From NCBI RefSeq assembly GCF_900964775.1, contig NC_041808.1:6344595-6408594 (forward strand): 64,000 bases of DNA. The letters are read 5' to 3'. The stretch is from Scleropages formosus (Eukaryota; Chordata; Actinopteri; Osteoglossiformes; Osteoglossidae). The translations under genes were made by a program, and so were the position numbers. The notes under the pieces are model-generated. The model was not told the origin of the DNA. It saw only the letters and a program-made list of their open reading frames with translations, and made no database searches. Shown in pieces: positions 12,120-24,571 of the stretch; the first letter of the stretch is position 1, and the number at the start of each line of letters is the position of its first letter.

Positions 12120-12990
12120 CTACTTTAATACCCACCTGGACACATTACCATTTGTAATGACAAGGTGTCCAGCTGGACACATTAACAGACACGCATGACA
12201 GAGTCTATAGGACAAATCTAAATAAATTAAGACAGAAACCATTTAAAGGCACAGTTAGTAATGATAGCAATCCAGCTGGATGAATTTAAGAGACTAACTA
12301 ACCACAAAGACCATATTGGACACATTTAAAGACACTTAAGACTCATTCAGAGAGGCAATTACAGTCGAATGCATTTAAAGATGCTCCGCAAGACCAGAAA
12401 CTGAGATGGACACTTTGTTAGGACAGAGACCAAGTTGGACACAAACACTTAATAGGACTTATTGTAGAAACACTGCAATTATTATAGCAATGCAACTGAC
12501 TCCATTTAAAGAGCAGAAACCGAGATGGGTACATTTGGAGACACTTTAACTTAAGTTAAAGGACAAGGTGTCCAGCTGGACACATTTATTTAACAGGCAC
12601 TAATGACAGGGTATGAAGGACAAATTTCAATAAATTTAATAAAGAGAAACCATTTAAAGACACTGTCACGTAGTAATAACAGCACTGCATTCCAGCTGGA
12701 TTTGGAGACGTAACCAACCAACCAGACACATTTAAAAAACCCAAACAACACAGAGACCAAGTAAGTTGGACACGTGACCTTTAAAAGACACTCAGGACGA
12801 GAAGCAACTGAAGTTCAGCAACACTCCCTGTTGTTGGATATTTATTATCTGCACTTTTTGCTGCAGAAACAAGTACCGAGATGGACACTTAGTCTTAGAG
12901 ACATGATTTTGTTACACGACAGAGACAGCCAGCAAACACGTCTACACACCATTCAGACAGAGTCTTTGAAGCAAAACCTCAGCAAATAAC
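12120..12990 (-). repeat. Decayed tandem array with a 400-bp repeat in TSPAN14 intron 1
   Basis: The motif gacacatttaaagacact and relatives recur every few tens of bases. A larger block beginning caaggtgtccagctggacac occurs at 12161 and again at 12564, followed in both by similar aataaatt...gaaaccatttaaa and tccagctgga segments, giving a second-order period of about 403 bp. Confidence 0.65.
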
Positions 12991-13206
12991 CTCTAATCTC
13001 ATTTTCAACCCAAAACACGCAAGAGATCCGTCGCGTGGTTCTTCTTCTTGACGTCGGTCGACGTACAACTCGTATTTCCAAGCGCCAAAAGTTCAACAGA
13101 AATTACCAGAAACTGTTACTTTAACCCGAGGCATACGTTTAAACCAGAAACTGCAGAAAGTCAGTTAATATTTTTACAATTATTATTGTACTTAATTTGT
13201 ACCCAC

Positions 13207-13300
13207 CTTTAGCTGGTACCTCCGCTGCGTCTACTGCACTCAAAAGTTCCAGCCCCAACCAACAGACGCACCTTTACGTCACTTCCGGCTGCCTACGTTA
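13207..13300 (-). promoter_or_regulatory. TSPAN14 5' non-coding exon and promoter with ETS-CRE motif
   Basis: On the minus strand a donor AAAG|GTGGGT (exon edge 13207) would join the 5' UTR acceptor just upstream of the TSPAN14 ATG. Upstream lies CCGGAAGTGACGTA (13275-13288), an ETS site fused to a CRE half-site, common in CpG-rich core promoters. Confidence 0.5.
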
Positions 13301-13309
13301 GCAAGCTTT

Positions 13310-14864
13310 GTGTTTCAACTTAAAATTAATACAACATACAAAAAGACAGTACAAAAAGCGGAAGTAGAACATCAGGAGAATACAATTACAAATTACGATT
13401 TATGAATCTATTGAAGGATTTACAAAGTGTAATAGTTTTTTTTTATTACTGTATTCTTGGATGTAATTAATAACACACTGTCACAAAGTAATATTTTAAT
13501 TATTTTGCATTTATGGGTTATGAAATTAATATGATTATGAAATTTGGTGAATAAGATTAAGTAAAATTTGCAATTCTTGCATAGCCCTAAGGTACACTTC
13601 AGATAGTGGGGGTGACGTCACATCCGGCTTCCGGTCCGACTATAGCGTAAATTTAAATCAAGAAGTGTAAAGTGTATTTTTTTTTGTTTGTTGGAAGGCA
13701 GAACTTACCCGTTGTGTTTGTTCAACACTGGTATTAATATTCAGTGTAAAACGTATACTGTGTCTCCAGTAAAGTCACCAGAGGAAATGGTTTCCCGTGA
13801 GGGTGGAACCCACAGCTTTTCACCACAGTCTCTCATCAGTGTTTTTTGCACGTTAGTCACTATGAAAAGCGTTTCGAGCCCAGTTCTGTGAACCCAAGCA
13901 ATCAGATGTTATTTCAGCCCCGAGATGGGCAACATTCAGCCAGCATTAAGGGATAAGACACATTTTTTCTGGGGTACCCATTTGATACGTCAACTGAGAT
14001 TTTGAACAGATCATATTTCCTAATAATGGCTCACGCACCAGAGGCACCTCAGCATCCTGGCAGCCTCAGTCAATGAATGCAGCAGTTGTCTCCATTTCCT
14101 GTTTTCCTCTCAAAGTGACTGCAGAGTTTTGATAAGAAACATGCCCTAGTTTATTGTAGCAGTCTCGTGAGACTATTTGATCTTGAGAACATCGGCTACA
14201 ATATCACGATGGTTATATATCACATGGAGACAAACTTTTTCAGCTGGCATAAGAATCCCAGAAAGATTTCACCCTCATCTGCTGCAAACTTCCTGCTCCA
14301 CTGGCGGTTTCATCTGCTCTGTGCAAACACAACAACGTACTCACTTGCACACACACAGACTGGAAGTACTGACTGCTGCTGTTGAACTGTGACGACCGCC
14401 TTCGACAAGGCAAGTGAGGAAATCATGAGCATGAACCAAAATAAACTTGTGAATGAACTTGTTTATAGGACCGAATGGAAACTGGCGTCAGTCTGCAGCA
14501 AGGATTTATATCTGCTGAATAATTTACACTCCTTTTTATAAGGAAAAATAAAAACAGACTATACGATGGAACTCACAGGTGGCCGATAGCCCCACCTGAC
14601 ACAGCAACACCCAACTGTGAGAGTGCTGTCCCCAGCCTGCAGTTGTTTGTGGAGGCTTTCATCACACAGTAAAGGAGTGTGGAAGCCAAACATTGAAATC
14701 TCCAACAGATCAACCTGAAACCTTCAATTCACAACTGCCTGGTGGGTTGCGCCTCTCCTGAGTAGTTCAACAGTACAAACAATGCTGTCCAGGGGAGGGT
14801 GATAGAGTCTGTCTGCAGGAATGCTCCACCAGCAGAGTGTGGTACCATTCATCTGGATGAGCTC
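13310..14864. other. Spacer between TSPAN14 and BMS1
   Basis: No gene recognised. A second CRE/ETS cluster, TGACGTCA with ccggcttccgg, lies at about 13612-13635, so a transcript running rightward from here is possible. The right part is probably BMS1 3' UTR. Confidence 0.35.
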
Positions 14865-16014
14865 TCAGTCATCCTTTGATGACCCCTTAAGGCTGGAGCG
14901 CTCGCGCTTCTTCTCCTTCTGGCCCATGATACGGTACATCTTCTTGCGGGCCTCCTTCTGCCTTTTCAGCTTCTCCATCTCCTCGCGCTCCTTCTGCTTC
15001 AGGAACTCCTTGTGCTTTGCGTGCTGCTCGGCTTTGGCCTTCTTAGTCTTGTAGTTGTGGACTGTGGAGAGGGCTGTGAGCAAGGCTGCCACCTGGTGGA
15101 CAGGAAGAGACACGTGGGTTAAGAAGAATACCATCTCCTGCCAGGTAGCGTGCATATGTGTGTGCGCATGTGGTGTGTGTCTTCGTGTAAAGTAACTGCA
15201 GACTGTCTATACCTTGCGCTCATGGGGCTCCCTGATGACTGCTGGCCTCTGGAGGTGCCGGGGGGTTTTGCCCTTCTTCTGGTCCTGCTTGGGTTTGCTC
15301 TTGAAGGGCAGTGCCTTCTGCAGCTGCTTGGGGATGTGCAGCGGGTTGAAGTGGCGCTTGGTTCTCACCACCGGCTAGGGGAAGGTAAAGGTCCGAGGTC
15401 AGCCTCAGCCATCGCAAAGCAACAAAATTTAACCAAATACAGAAGCGCATTTTCCTTCTGCGCAGTCAACCCCACCCGGTTGGCATGGTTCTACCTTGTA
15501 CAGCGAGTCCTGATTGGGTTTGTTGCGCAGGCCAAGGTCCCGCTTGAGCTGCCCCAATGTCCTCATGCCACTCCAGCTGTCTTTCTGTCCCACAGGCTGC
15601 AGCAGAGACGTCACGGGGTTGTAAAGCTGGGGCACGGAGACTGGACACCAGGAGCGCAGTAACACGATGTCTGTGACACACACACACAGTTTTACATTGT
15701 GGGAACATGCTCATGCTGTCTAGCTGTCAATACAAAGTGAGGAAAAAACAGAGTGCCACACACTCACCGCTCATCAGTATGCGGTCCTCAAAGGTGGCCC
15801 TATAAGCCCCTGAGGGGGTGCGCAGGGCTTTCTTAATCTGACCTCTGATCCCGCTGACCGTCCGCACAGACGCCCCCTCAAATTTGGCCACCTCCAACAT
15901 GGTGTTGAACATCCCCTAGAGGAGCCAAAGGGAGAATGGGAGGGACTGGTACCAAGGAAACAAGGGATTCCTCACTGCCTCTTGCAAATGCTGCAATGAC
16001 TACAAGTCAAGAAT

Positions 16015-16045
<31 letters not shown>

Positions 16046-19000
16046 AGTATACCTTGATGAAAGCTGTGTTCTTAAATATCTTATACGGATATCCAATCAG
16101 CTTCAGCTTCTTCACAATGGTCACTGATTTGTCCAGATCCAGAATGACCCCAGTGGCAGCGATGCGGAAGCCAGCCTGAGAAATGCGGAAACACCAGAGT
16201 GTGAGCTTTACCACCATTCCACACCTCAACACTAGCTGCACCCAGCCCCCTATGACTGTCCCTTCTGCCTCACTCTAATTGGCTGTTCAGGATCCTGTTG
16301 GAGCCGTTACCTGAGTTCCAGAGACGGACTGAACGGCCAGGAATCCAGTCCCCTGTGGCGTGATGGGACCTGCAGCGATAGAGGGACCGTCAGCATCCGA
16401 GATGCGCGCATGCACACGCATGCTCACACACAAACACGCACACACACACAAAGCATCTACCCCAGATGGTGGCGCCACAGTGCATGTGCTGGGGTGTGTA
16501 CTTGAGCAGCCTATGGCGACCGTTGTGGTCCTCTATGTGGTACAGTGGGATGCTCTGGAAGCGGCGCCAGCCCAGTGACAGGATCAATGGGTCGCGGGTC
16601 TTCAGGATGCGCTGGTGCCAGCGATGCTTCTTCAGCCTCATCTGGAACACAGGGGGAAGAATAGGTCAGTCGGGGTCAAAATGGGTTCCAGTAAACTCAC
16701 ACACGCTGATTTACACCTGACACTACGCAGCAGGACTGAAGGTGAGCTTGGAAAGCGGAAGCCCCTGCAGTGGACTGACTGCTTGTCCTCTGCTGCCCCC
16801 TACCTGCAGGTAGCCCACATTGCCTTCGCTTGCTCCTAGTCCACCGAGGATGATTGGATAGTGGGGGTCAAAATTGTTGACGAACTCGCAGGGCAGCCCA
16901 GGTATCTCCATACGTATATACATGCCGGGGCGGAAGCCCTCATACTGAACACGTGCTTCGTCATCGATGTTCTCAAATTCAGCCCGGTTCAGCTGGGGGA
17001 TCGAGAAACACCGTTAGTTTACTGCATTTCACACCACCCACAGGTCTGCTATACCTTCCACATGAGTCCCGAAGTGACACTATGACTTCTGACCTCTGCC
17101 TGCTTCTGCATCTCCTCCTTGAGGTCGTCGAAATACGTGGCATCACCGTCGTCATACTCTGAGTCGAAACGCTCCTTCAGGCGCCTCTTCTTCTCCAGAC
17201 GTTTCTTCTTCTGTTCCTCCTCTGCATCTTCTTTCACCATAACCTCTTCCTCCTCCTCACCGCTCTCCTGCTTACGATACAGAGGGTGACTGCCTTGCCC
17301 TTCTAACCAAACACCTTTCCTCCAAAAAGGATGAGCTGGACATCAGCAAAATAAGACTGATCTTCCTGGGCATCTAACTAAATTCACTAAATACACACTA
17401 ATTAGTAAAATAGTAGTATTCCATCTGTAAAACTGCACAGTTTAAAAACATTCACAAATATGCATCACAAACTCATTCTGAAATGTTATGAAAGCCATTT
17501 TGAAAGTTTATCAAAATCTGTCCATAAAAACCTCAGCAGAGTCCTCTTCCTTGGCAGGCTTCCCATGATGCACCTCTCCAGTCTCCAGATCTTCAAAGTC
17601 TCCATAGAGCTCCTCTGCAGGAATGTAAAGAACAGCAGAGTGAGAGTCAGTGAGAAGGTGATAAAGGAAGGAGAATTTCCGTCTGAACACAACTCGACAG
17701 CCCACCGCGACCCAGAGTCCTCCTCACCGTCCTCCTTCAGAAGAGTCGCTGCATCTTTGCTCTCCTCCCACTTGCCGGTTACGAAGCAGTCTCTGATGGA
17801 ATTCAGCACCTGTACACACAGCAGGAAGTCAGCACACCTGAGTCCTCACTGCATGACATCCCAGAACACCCTCTGAGCGCGAAACCAAACCTCCTCTTGA
17901 TCCCAGTCGTGGGGACTGTCTGGCACGAAGCGAGAGCAGTCCATGGCGTCCACCCGGCGGCTCCTGCTCTTCTCGGGACGGCTCACTCGGAAGAGCCCCC
18001 CAATTTCATCCGCGTCCTCATCGCTGGGGGAGTTCTGTTCCTCTATCACTGAAGTGTACAAGAAGCTCAGTTACACCTCCTTCACTTCACCTCACCGGAC
18101 CTCAGCTGATCCCGGCCCTCGCTCACCTGAACCATAGACCAGCTTTCGCAGGTTTGGAGCTGCTTGCTGTTGTCGTAGAAACGCTTCGGAGGCTTTCTGT
18201 GCCAGACCTTCTTTCCACCTGAGAGCACCTGAGGAGGGATTAGAGTACCACAGTTAGTGGTTCAGGGGAGTGGAAAGCGAACCGAGCATCGCTGAACACG
18301 GTCATATCAACCCAGAGAGCAAAGAGAATAGTGGTACCTGTCGACTCGTTGCCCAGCTCTCCCGCGTCACCGTCATCCTCTTCCGCCTCTTCTGACAGCA
18401 CTGACACCTTGGCTTTAACTGGCTTACTGATGTTCACAGGAGCAGTGACCTCAGTTTCCATGTCTGAGTCTTCATCATCATCATAATCATCATCTTCTTC
18501 ATCATCCTCCTCCTCCTTCCCATCCTGCTTCTCTTCATTGTCATCCTCTGCCTCATCTTCATCATCATCATCCACCTCTTCCTCTGAACAGTGACCTGAG
18601 TCAGCTGTCCCACCCTCTGCTCCCTCCCTCTCATCTTCCTCGCTCTGCTCACCATCATCACCGCTCATCTCCAGATCGTCCTCACTGTCAGCGAAGGCGG
18701 GCATTTCCACAGGTGGCTTTGCCTCCACCCTCTCCAGTCGCTGCCTCTTGACACGGGGGGCTTTTTCCTCCTCATCCTGCCCTCTTCTTGCTTCTCCCAC
18801 CTTACTCTCTCTCGCTCCACTGCTCTTCTCCTCCTCGTCCCCACCCTGCAGTCCCTCTTCGTCACTGCACTCCTCCTCCTCCTCTTCACCACTATATTCA
18901 TGCTCCTCCTCCTCCTCCTCACTCAATTGCTCCCCCTGTTCGCTCTGCCCTTCCTCATCACCTTCATAACTCTCGTCACCGTCGCCTTCCTCCTCATCAT

Positions 19001-22000
19001 CGCTGAACACAGCCTTCCGCCTCTCTCTCTGGGTCACGGGGTCCCAAACACGATTCTCCAGGGGAGCCTGTTGCTCCCTGTGGGGGTAAACAGGGTCCCC
19101 CTTAGTCATTTAAATTTCAAACATTTAAAATCATTACTTATATTACCTGTCACCACCTTCCCCCAAGCCCCCCACCCTCTACGCACCCCAAGTTCTCCGC
19201 CTCTCCTGGGGTCATGGCCGCCGCACCGCTGAACAGCGACACTTTGCTGGCTGCCAGCTTGGCATCCAGCGTGGCGTGGGTTCCGATGAGGGACTGGACC
19301 AACTCGGCTGTGGGACGCATCTCGGCCTGCCGCAGAGACACACGCTGACACCCTGACGCATGGGTAACACACAGAAATGCTTACACCACAAGTCAGACAC
19401 ACAATGCATTCCACACTGCGGTTAAGGCACCTGTGGCTGGTCCACGTGGCTGCTGACCAGGTCGATGTACACCGCGTCCTTGTCGTAGACAACCCCGCCC
19501 ACGCCGGCCATCGGTGCGTACAGCAGGCGCTCCTTCTGGTTGAGCGCACGCTTCTTCTGTTCCTCGGGGAGAGGACAGGGGTCCGGCAGGAAGCTGACAT
19601 CCGCCACAGCAAAATCCCCCACACCTGTAGGGGGTTCACTCCATTATACCACACAGAAACATAGCTGCACCAAACAGATTTTTCATTGTTTCCCCAGTTA
19701 CTTACATTTGTTTTAATTTCATTTTTCGCACTTTGTGTCTTTAACATTTTATTAATGTTGTTATGTTAGGGTATCATTAGCTTCAGACCTGAAGGTCACA
19801 GCTTCAAATCCCACCTACTCATCTTGCACCCTTGAGCAAGATACTTACCCTGAGTTGATACAGTAAAAATTACCCAGCTGTATGAATGCGTAGACTGACG
19901 TCAGTAGCTGAACACCAAGTTGCTTTGGTGAAAAGCAAGAATAAATGTACATGTAAAATACACTAATAAATCTACAGGTGGCCCCCGATTCACGATGGGG
20001 TTACATTCCGCGCAACCTGTCGTAAGTTGAAAATGCATTTAAGACACCTAATACACACCTCTGTGTGACAGACTGGGAGATGCGGATCGCTGCCGCTGCC
20101 CAGCATCGTGAGAGAGTATCGCCCCGCATATCGGTTGCCCGGGAAAAATCAAAATTCGAAGTACGATTTCTACTGAATGTCTATCGCCAGCTCACCATCG
20201 TAAAGTCAAAAAATCCTAAGCCGCACCATCGTAAATCGGGGACCATCTGTATATGTAAAATGTCTTAGTATTTATGGAGAAAAAAAGTGCAGCATTACAA
20301 GTACGACGTATTAGAGAGACGCATTTAAATACATGTTGTGTGGTTTGAGACGGTCTGGCTCTCTGGTCCAGACCAAAGAAGATTTGAGTTGCCTTCCTAC
20401 CGGGAATGTGCACCTGGCCCTTATTCTTCAGGTATGTCCCTCGCAGGTAGCCGTACAGCGAGACTGTGCGGTCACACTTGGGATCCACCCTCAGGGTCTC
20501 AGGGTCTGTCAGGTCCTCCATGCTGCAGGGAGGAGAGTGGTGTTAGACCCACTGCCTCTCACAACCCATCAGGGCAGCGCTGTTGGCCGGGGAACCAGAG
20601 ACCCCCCTCCCTCAAAACTCACCGGTCAGCGACCACGTAGGGGTGTGAGGTCTGCCACACAAGCGGCCGGAACTTCATGACCGAGATGAAGCGGCCGAGG
20701 TTCTTTACTTCCTGCGCTTGGTACTCACCGTGCACCATGCCAGACAGGTAGAAGAGCTTGGCGCCCTGCAGACAGAGTCTCCGTTACCTGGAGTGCTTCT
20801 TATCCCGCTGATGCATTCCCAGCATGCATTGCACGCCGATTTCTCACCTGGTACACCTCTGTCCAAAAGCGGTGTTTGAGGCGCTTCTTGGTCTTGCGCA
20901 ACGTCTTGTTGTTCTTGAAAGAGTCCAAGTGAGTCAGGACACCCATGATGCGCGGGAAACCGTGCACCTGCAGGATGTTGAGGAACTCGAACGTTTCCAT
21001 CTCGAACCCGAAACTGGCGTCAATCAGCATGAGCACCTGAAGGGGAAAGGGAACACCCATTAGCACGGAGATTTGCCTGAACAACCCAGCAAGTGCGGCA
21101 CTTGCGAAACCAAAGAACCAAACTGGTAATATTTGCTCCTCCCGCTAAGAAGCCCCGCCCACCTACCAGGTCCGCCACTTTGGCCAAGTCAATCATGGTG
21201 TTGATATCGTTGCCGCATTCGATAAAGGTCAGACGCCGCTTCTTTCCTGCAACACGGGTGGTTTTTAGATAGACAATGATGAACTATTATAGGGCAGCAC
21301 TATGCCTGCCCAGAGGTTATCCTTCTACAAACCCGCCCTGCTTCCAGCACACGCCTCCCTCACCAGACACAATGGTCACTGGGCCACAGATATCGCCTAG
21401 TTTCTGTCGGGTGAAGTTCTTGATCAGGCAGCGGATGATGGTGCTCTTTCCCACCCGTGGGGGTCCTACCACCACAACCACCACCGGTGGGGGCTCCAGG
21501 GGAGTGCGGTCCACCAGCGGGATGTGGTGCTTCTTCGTCTTCAGGTCCTGAGCCCTGCAGATCCGCAGAAGCAATGTCCAATGTCTCAATGATAATCAAT
21601 GGTGGCACCTTGGGTTACGAACATCTGAGTCACACATTCCTGAAGATAAAAACATTTCCGTGTTTATTTCATTGGATTTTCTTCACCTTTTTTCTAAAAA
21701 TTCGATGTCGTGCAGCAAACTGAACTGTGCTTCTATTGACTGCCAGTAGTTGGCACTGTTCGTAATGGGGCAGGTTCACAGAACTTTACAAGACCAATTC
21801 CAGCCATCCATCCATCGTCAACAACCGCTTGTTCTGAGAGGGGTCGTGGCGAGCCGGAGCCTAACCCGGCAACACAGGGCGCATGGCTGAAGGGGGAGGG
21901 GACACACCCAGGATGAGATGTCAGTCCATCGCAAGGCACCCCAAGCAGGACTCGAACCCCAGACCCGCCACACAGCAGGCACCAGCCAAACCAGCATAGT

Positions 22001-23322
22001 TTTTTTTTTTTTTAAATTTATTACAGCAACATCCCAGACTTTTACAGAAACTACCCAGCAGAAAAACAGAGGTATGTGTCAATTATGCTTTAACTGAAAG
22101 TGACCAGATACTGACAAACATGCTAAACTGATCAACTGGTCTCGTCCTCATCGCCAGTTTTGTTTTCCTCAGTAGCAAATGAGACACGCGGTCAGTTTTT
22201 AACATCAAATACTTTTTTTACACTCCTGTCTCACCTGATGCTCAGGAGGAACAGGGCACTGTGTTCCATGTATAAACCAGAATGCAATGTACCGAATAGG
22301 AGGTTGTGGAAGTTACATATTTTTTCCATTTTCAGTCATTTTAAACTAGACTTTAAAGTCTATTGTAATGTCTTTAATGTTTCTTGAGTTTAAGTTAAAA
22401 GGTAATAAAATAAAAATCCAGATGTTGTCCTGTCCCGCTGTACCTGTCTCACGCCTGATATTTCCAGTATAGAGGAACAGTGAGATCCTGAGTTCCACAG
22501 GTTGATGATGAAAAAAGAATTAAGAAAAGTCTTTTAGCTAATTTGCAATTCATCATAACTTAATATGTGTTTTTTTTTTTCCCCCCAGAACTTAACCAAG
22601 GAATAAACTTAGGGACATCCACTATTAAGCTTCTATTTTTTTGGGACATTGTGCTTGGATTTACAACAAATCACATTACAAAGTTGGTACAGCAGGTAGC
22701 AGAGGGGTTAGAGCTGCTGCCTTTAGACCCAAAGGTTGCAGGTTCATATCCCACCTCCAGCTGTAGTACCCTTGAGCAAGGTACTTACCTTAAATTTCTC
22801 CAGTAAAATTAGTAAATCAGTGTAAGTAGCTTAACACTGCAAGCTGCTCTGGAGAAAACTGTCTGCTAAATGAATAAATGTAAGTTGGGCTTCTCGTGTA
22901 ATTGGAAAACCATCGCGTGGAACAAAGTCACAGCAATGACAGATGAAACAAAGACACTCATATGGGGGTATTTTGTGCTGCCAATTTCAGCCACTTACAG
23001 TGATCGCTAGAAGGTGCTGCAAGAACCATGAGAGCCCTGACCCTAAGTCCAGATTGGTGTGTCTTGGACGGAAGTTCTGCGAGTGACCCAGCGATCGCCA
23101 CAAACACCCTGGTACAGATGCGAGTTTCGCGGAGGTGGGCACTGACCGGTGGAAGGTCTTGGCCATGCGGACGGCCGACTGCACGGCGAACGCCCTGGGG
23201 TTCCTCCTGCGCTCATCCTCGTCCGGCTCGGCTCCCGGCGCCCGTTGCTTCCGACTCTTCTTCCTCTCGGCCTTCGGGCCGCTCTGTTTGCGCTGGTGCC
23301 GCTTTTGCTCCTTCGCCTCCAT
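14865..23322 (-). CDS. BMS1: BMS1, ribosome biogenesis GTPase
   Basis: Complete 1279-aa protein (human, from memory, 1282) in 22 coding exons, minus order: 23147-23322, 21364-21554, 21167-21246, 20848-21036, 20623-20765, 20401-20522, 19431-19624, 19187-19326, 18338-19077, 18127-18228, 17891-18048, 17728-17809, 17532-17614, 17094-17267, 16804-16992, 16461-16641, 16311-16369, 16053-16175, 15768-15915, 15495-15670, 15213-15374, 14865-15092. Lengths sum to 3840 nt. Bms1 is a nucleolar GTPase of the 90S processome that works with Rcl1 in 18S rRNA maturation. Visible: basic N-terminus [14 protein letters not shown]-loop GPPRVGKST (residues 89-97), G4-like THLD (184-187), AARP2CN-like region, a long Glu/Asp/Ser tract in the 740-nt exon (about 412-658), the conserved C-terminal domain ([47 protein letters not shown]) and a Lys-rich tail ending [10 protein letters not shown]. 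The donors after 17891 (GTTTGG) and 17532 (GTTTTT) are weak. The start was chosen at MEAKEQ because an acceptor lies six bases upstream. Confidence 0.96.
16019..16045 (+). repeat. (GT)n tract in a BMS1 intron
   Basis: About 13 GT dinucleotides, ending eight bases from the exon edge at 16053 and abutting the splice donor on the minus strand. Confidence 0.85.
19750..19962 (+). repeat. SINE-B copy in a BMS1 intron
   Basis: Decayed tRNA-like head, B box cttcaaatcccacc, CACCCTTGAGCAAGATACTTACC body, ATTACCCAGCTGTATGAATG, and a ttgctttggtgaaaagcaag tail ending ATAAATGTA. Confidence 0.75.
19975..20249. mobile_element. 275-bp MITE with inverted ends, Tc1/mariner-like
   Basis: Starts CAGGTGGCCCCCGATTCACG and ends with the near reverse complement (cgtaaatcggggaccatctg), giving terminal inverted repeats of about 24 bp. 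TA dinucleotides flank both ends (19973-19974 and 20250-20251), the target duplication of the Tc1/mariner/pogo superfamily. There is no coding capacity. The interior holds gctgccgctgcccagcatcg and gagagagtatcg. From memory it closely resembles a pogo/Tigger-type element of mammals. It lies in a BMS1 intron directly after a SINE-B. Confidence 0.75.
21805..21995 (-). repeat. SINE-A variant copy
   Basis: Tail end reads aaccgcttgttctgagaggg, with cgagccggagcctaacccgg and gactcgaaccccagaccc following. It resembles the variant at 4985 more than the young copies. It lies in the long intron after the first BMS1 coding exon. Confidence 0.8.
22683..22884 (+). repeat. SINE-B copy, well preserved
   Basis: gtagcagaggggttagagct head, B box caggttcatatcccacc, gtagtacccttgagcaaggt, and a ctctggagaaaactgtctgc tail ending AATAAATGTAA. 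One of the clearer copies, in the same BMS1 intron. Confidence 0.85.
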
Positions 23323-24571
23323 CCTCCTGCGGGTCAAACGACAGGTTCAGCATCAATCTCACATCACATCATCATGGCAGTGTCCACCAGGACATTGCAG
23401 TGGACAGCAGGGAGGAGCTCCAGCCACTCCATGAGAGCCAAACTAGTCCATTTCCATAGAACCAGACACGTGGGTCTTACAGATCAGATCTGCCTAACAT
23501 ACGACTGACAAATTAGACAGATATACCATCATCATGCCATATGGTCTAACTTAGGCCGGAACTGTAACCGTGATGTTTCCCAACAAGTCTGGACCTGGAT
23601 CGTTACGATTTCTAAATATTTTTCACGCTTGCGGACAGCCAGTTCGAGCTGCGATCATTTTTATTATCAAACAAGGGCGATTTCTGTGGCCTCGCTCTTC
23701 TTCTTCTTGTTTCCAGAGTCGAGTGAGTCTGAGTGTTTCGCCGCACACAACCTCCCGAACAAACTCAGGGTTCGTTACCTTAAAAGAGAGTTTCTTCAAC
23801 CGTCGCAGCGGTTCGCAAAACCCCTCCAAAGCGGTGGGATCGATAATTCACAAAAATTGACACAGTGCGCAATTAATAAGACCGTAGGGACTGCTTCTCC
23901 GTACAACCATCCCCTTTTCACGTGCGAACTTCAAACTGCGGAGAACCAGAAGTTGTCCCGTCTCCGATTTTGGTCCGACGACAACGACGGTCTTGCTTTC
24001 CCAGGTTCCGCCGATCAGCGGCGTTGCAGGCAGCCGGGCCATTCGCAAGGGGGCTCACTTCAGCCAAGGCTGTATACGCGGTGTATGCAGAATAATATCC
24101 AAACTGCTGTAACATATCATACCAGTAGCTAGACTAGCTGAATTTAAAGCTAAATAAAGTTATTTTGTCTATACATTCTGCAATTTAAAAAGTTGAGCTC
24201 CAAGTGTATAAACCTGAGTAAATATAAGATAGAATATTATCAATAAACAAGACCTTTTTGATGATGAAGTGGCACACCGGCAGCAAACGAGATGAAAAAT
24301 AAACCCTGGTGGGGGGTCAACGTCTACCGACACTCTAGTCGGTGTGACCTAGGCCTGTGGTACTAAGTAACTATCAAACATGAATGCAGCAGGTAGAGAT
24401 AAATCAATCATTTTGCAATAGGCTCAAGGAATTAGTCTTAAGCCTGGTATTAAAGGCTAAGATTTGGCATCAATTATACCTACCTGGCAGATTATTCCAG
24501 AGTTTGGATATTCTGTAACTAAATGACCTTCAGTTGAAATTGTAATGATCACAGTTACTTCAGTATATACA
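23323..24571. other. Upstream region of BMS1
   Basis: The BMS1 5' UTR and promoter should lie here: an acceptor ending GACCCGCAG abuts the start-codon exon, so at least one non-coding exon lies upstream. I could not fix its position. Between 23.8 and 24.05 kb the sequence is CpG-rich, a plausible promoter. No other gene recognised. Confidence 0.35.

Noticed and set aside
18434-19006. Met/Arg-rich and Ser/Leu/Pro-rich frames opposite or beside the acidic BMS1 exon
   Set aside because: Alternative-frame shadows of GAA/GAG/GAT-rich coding sequence.
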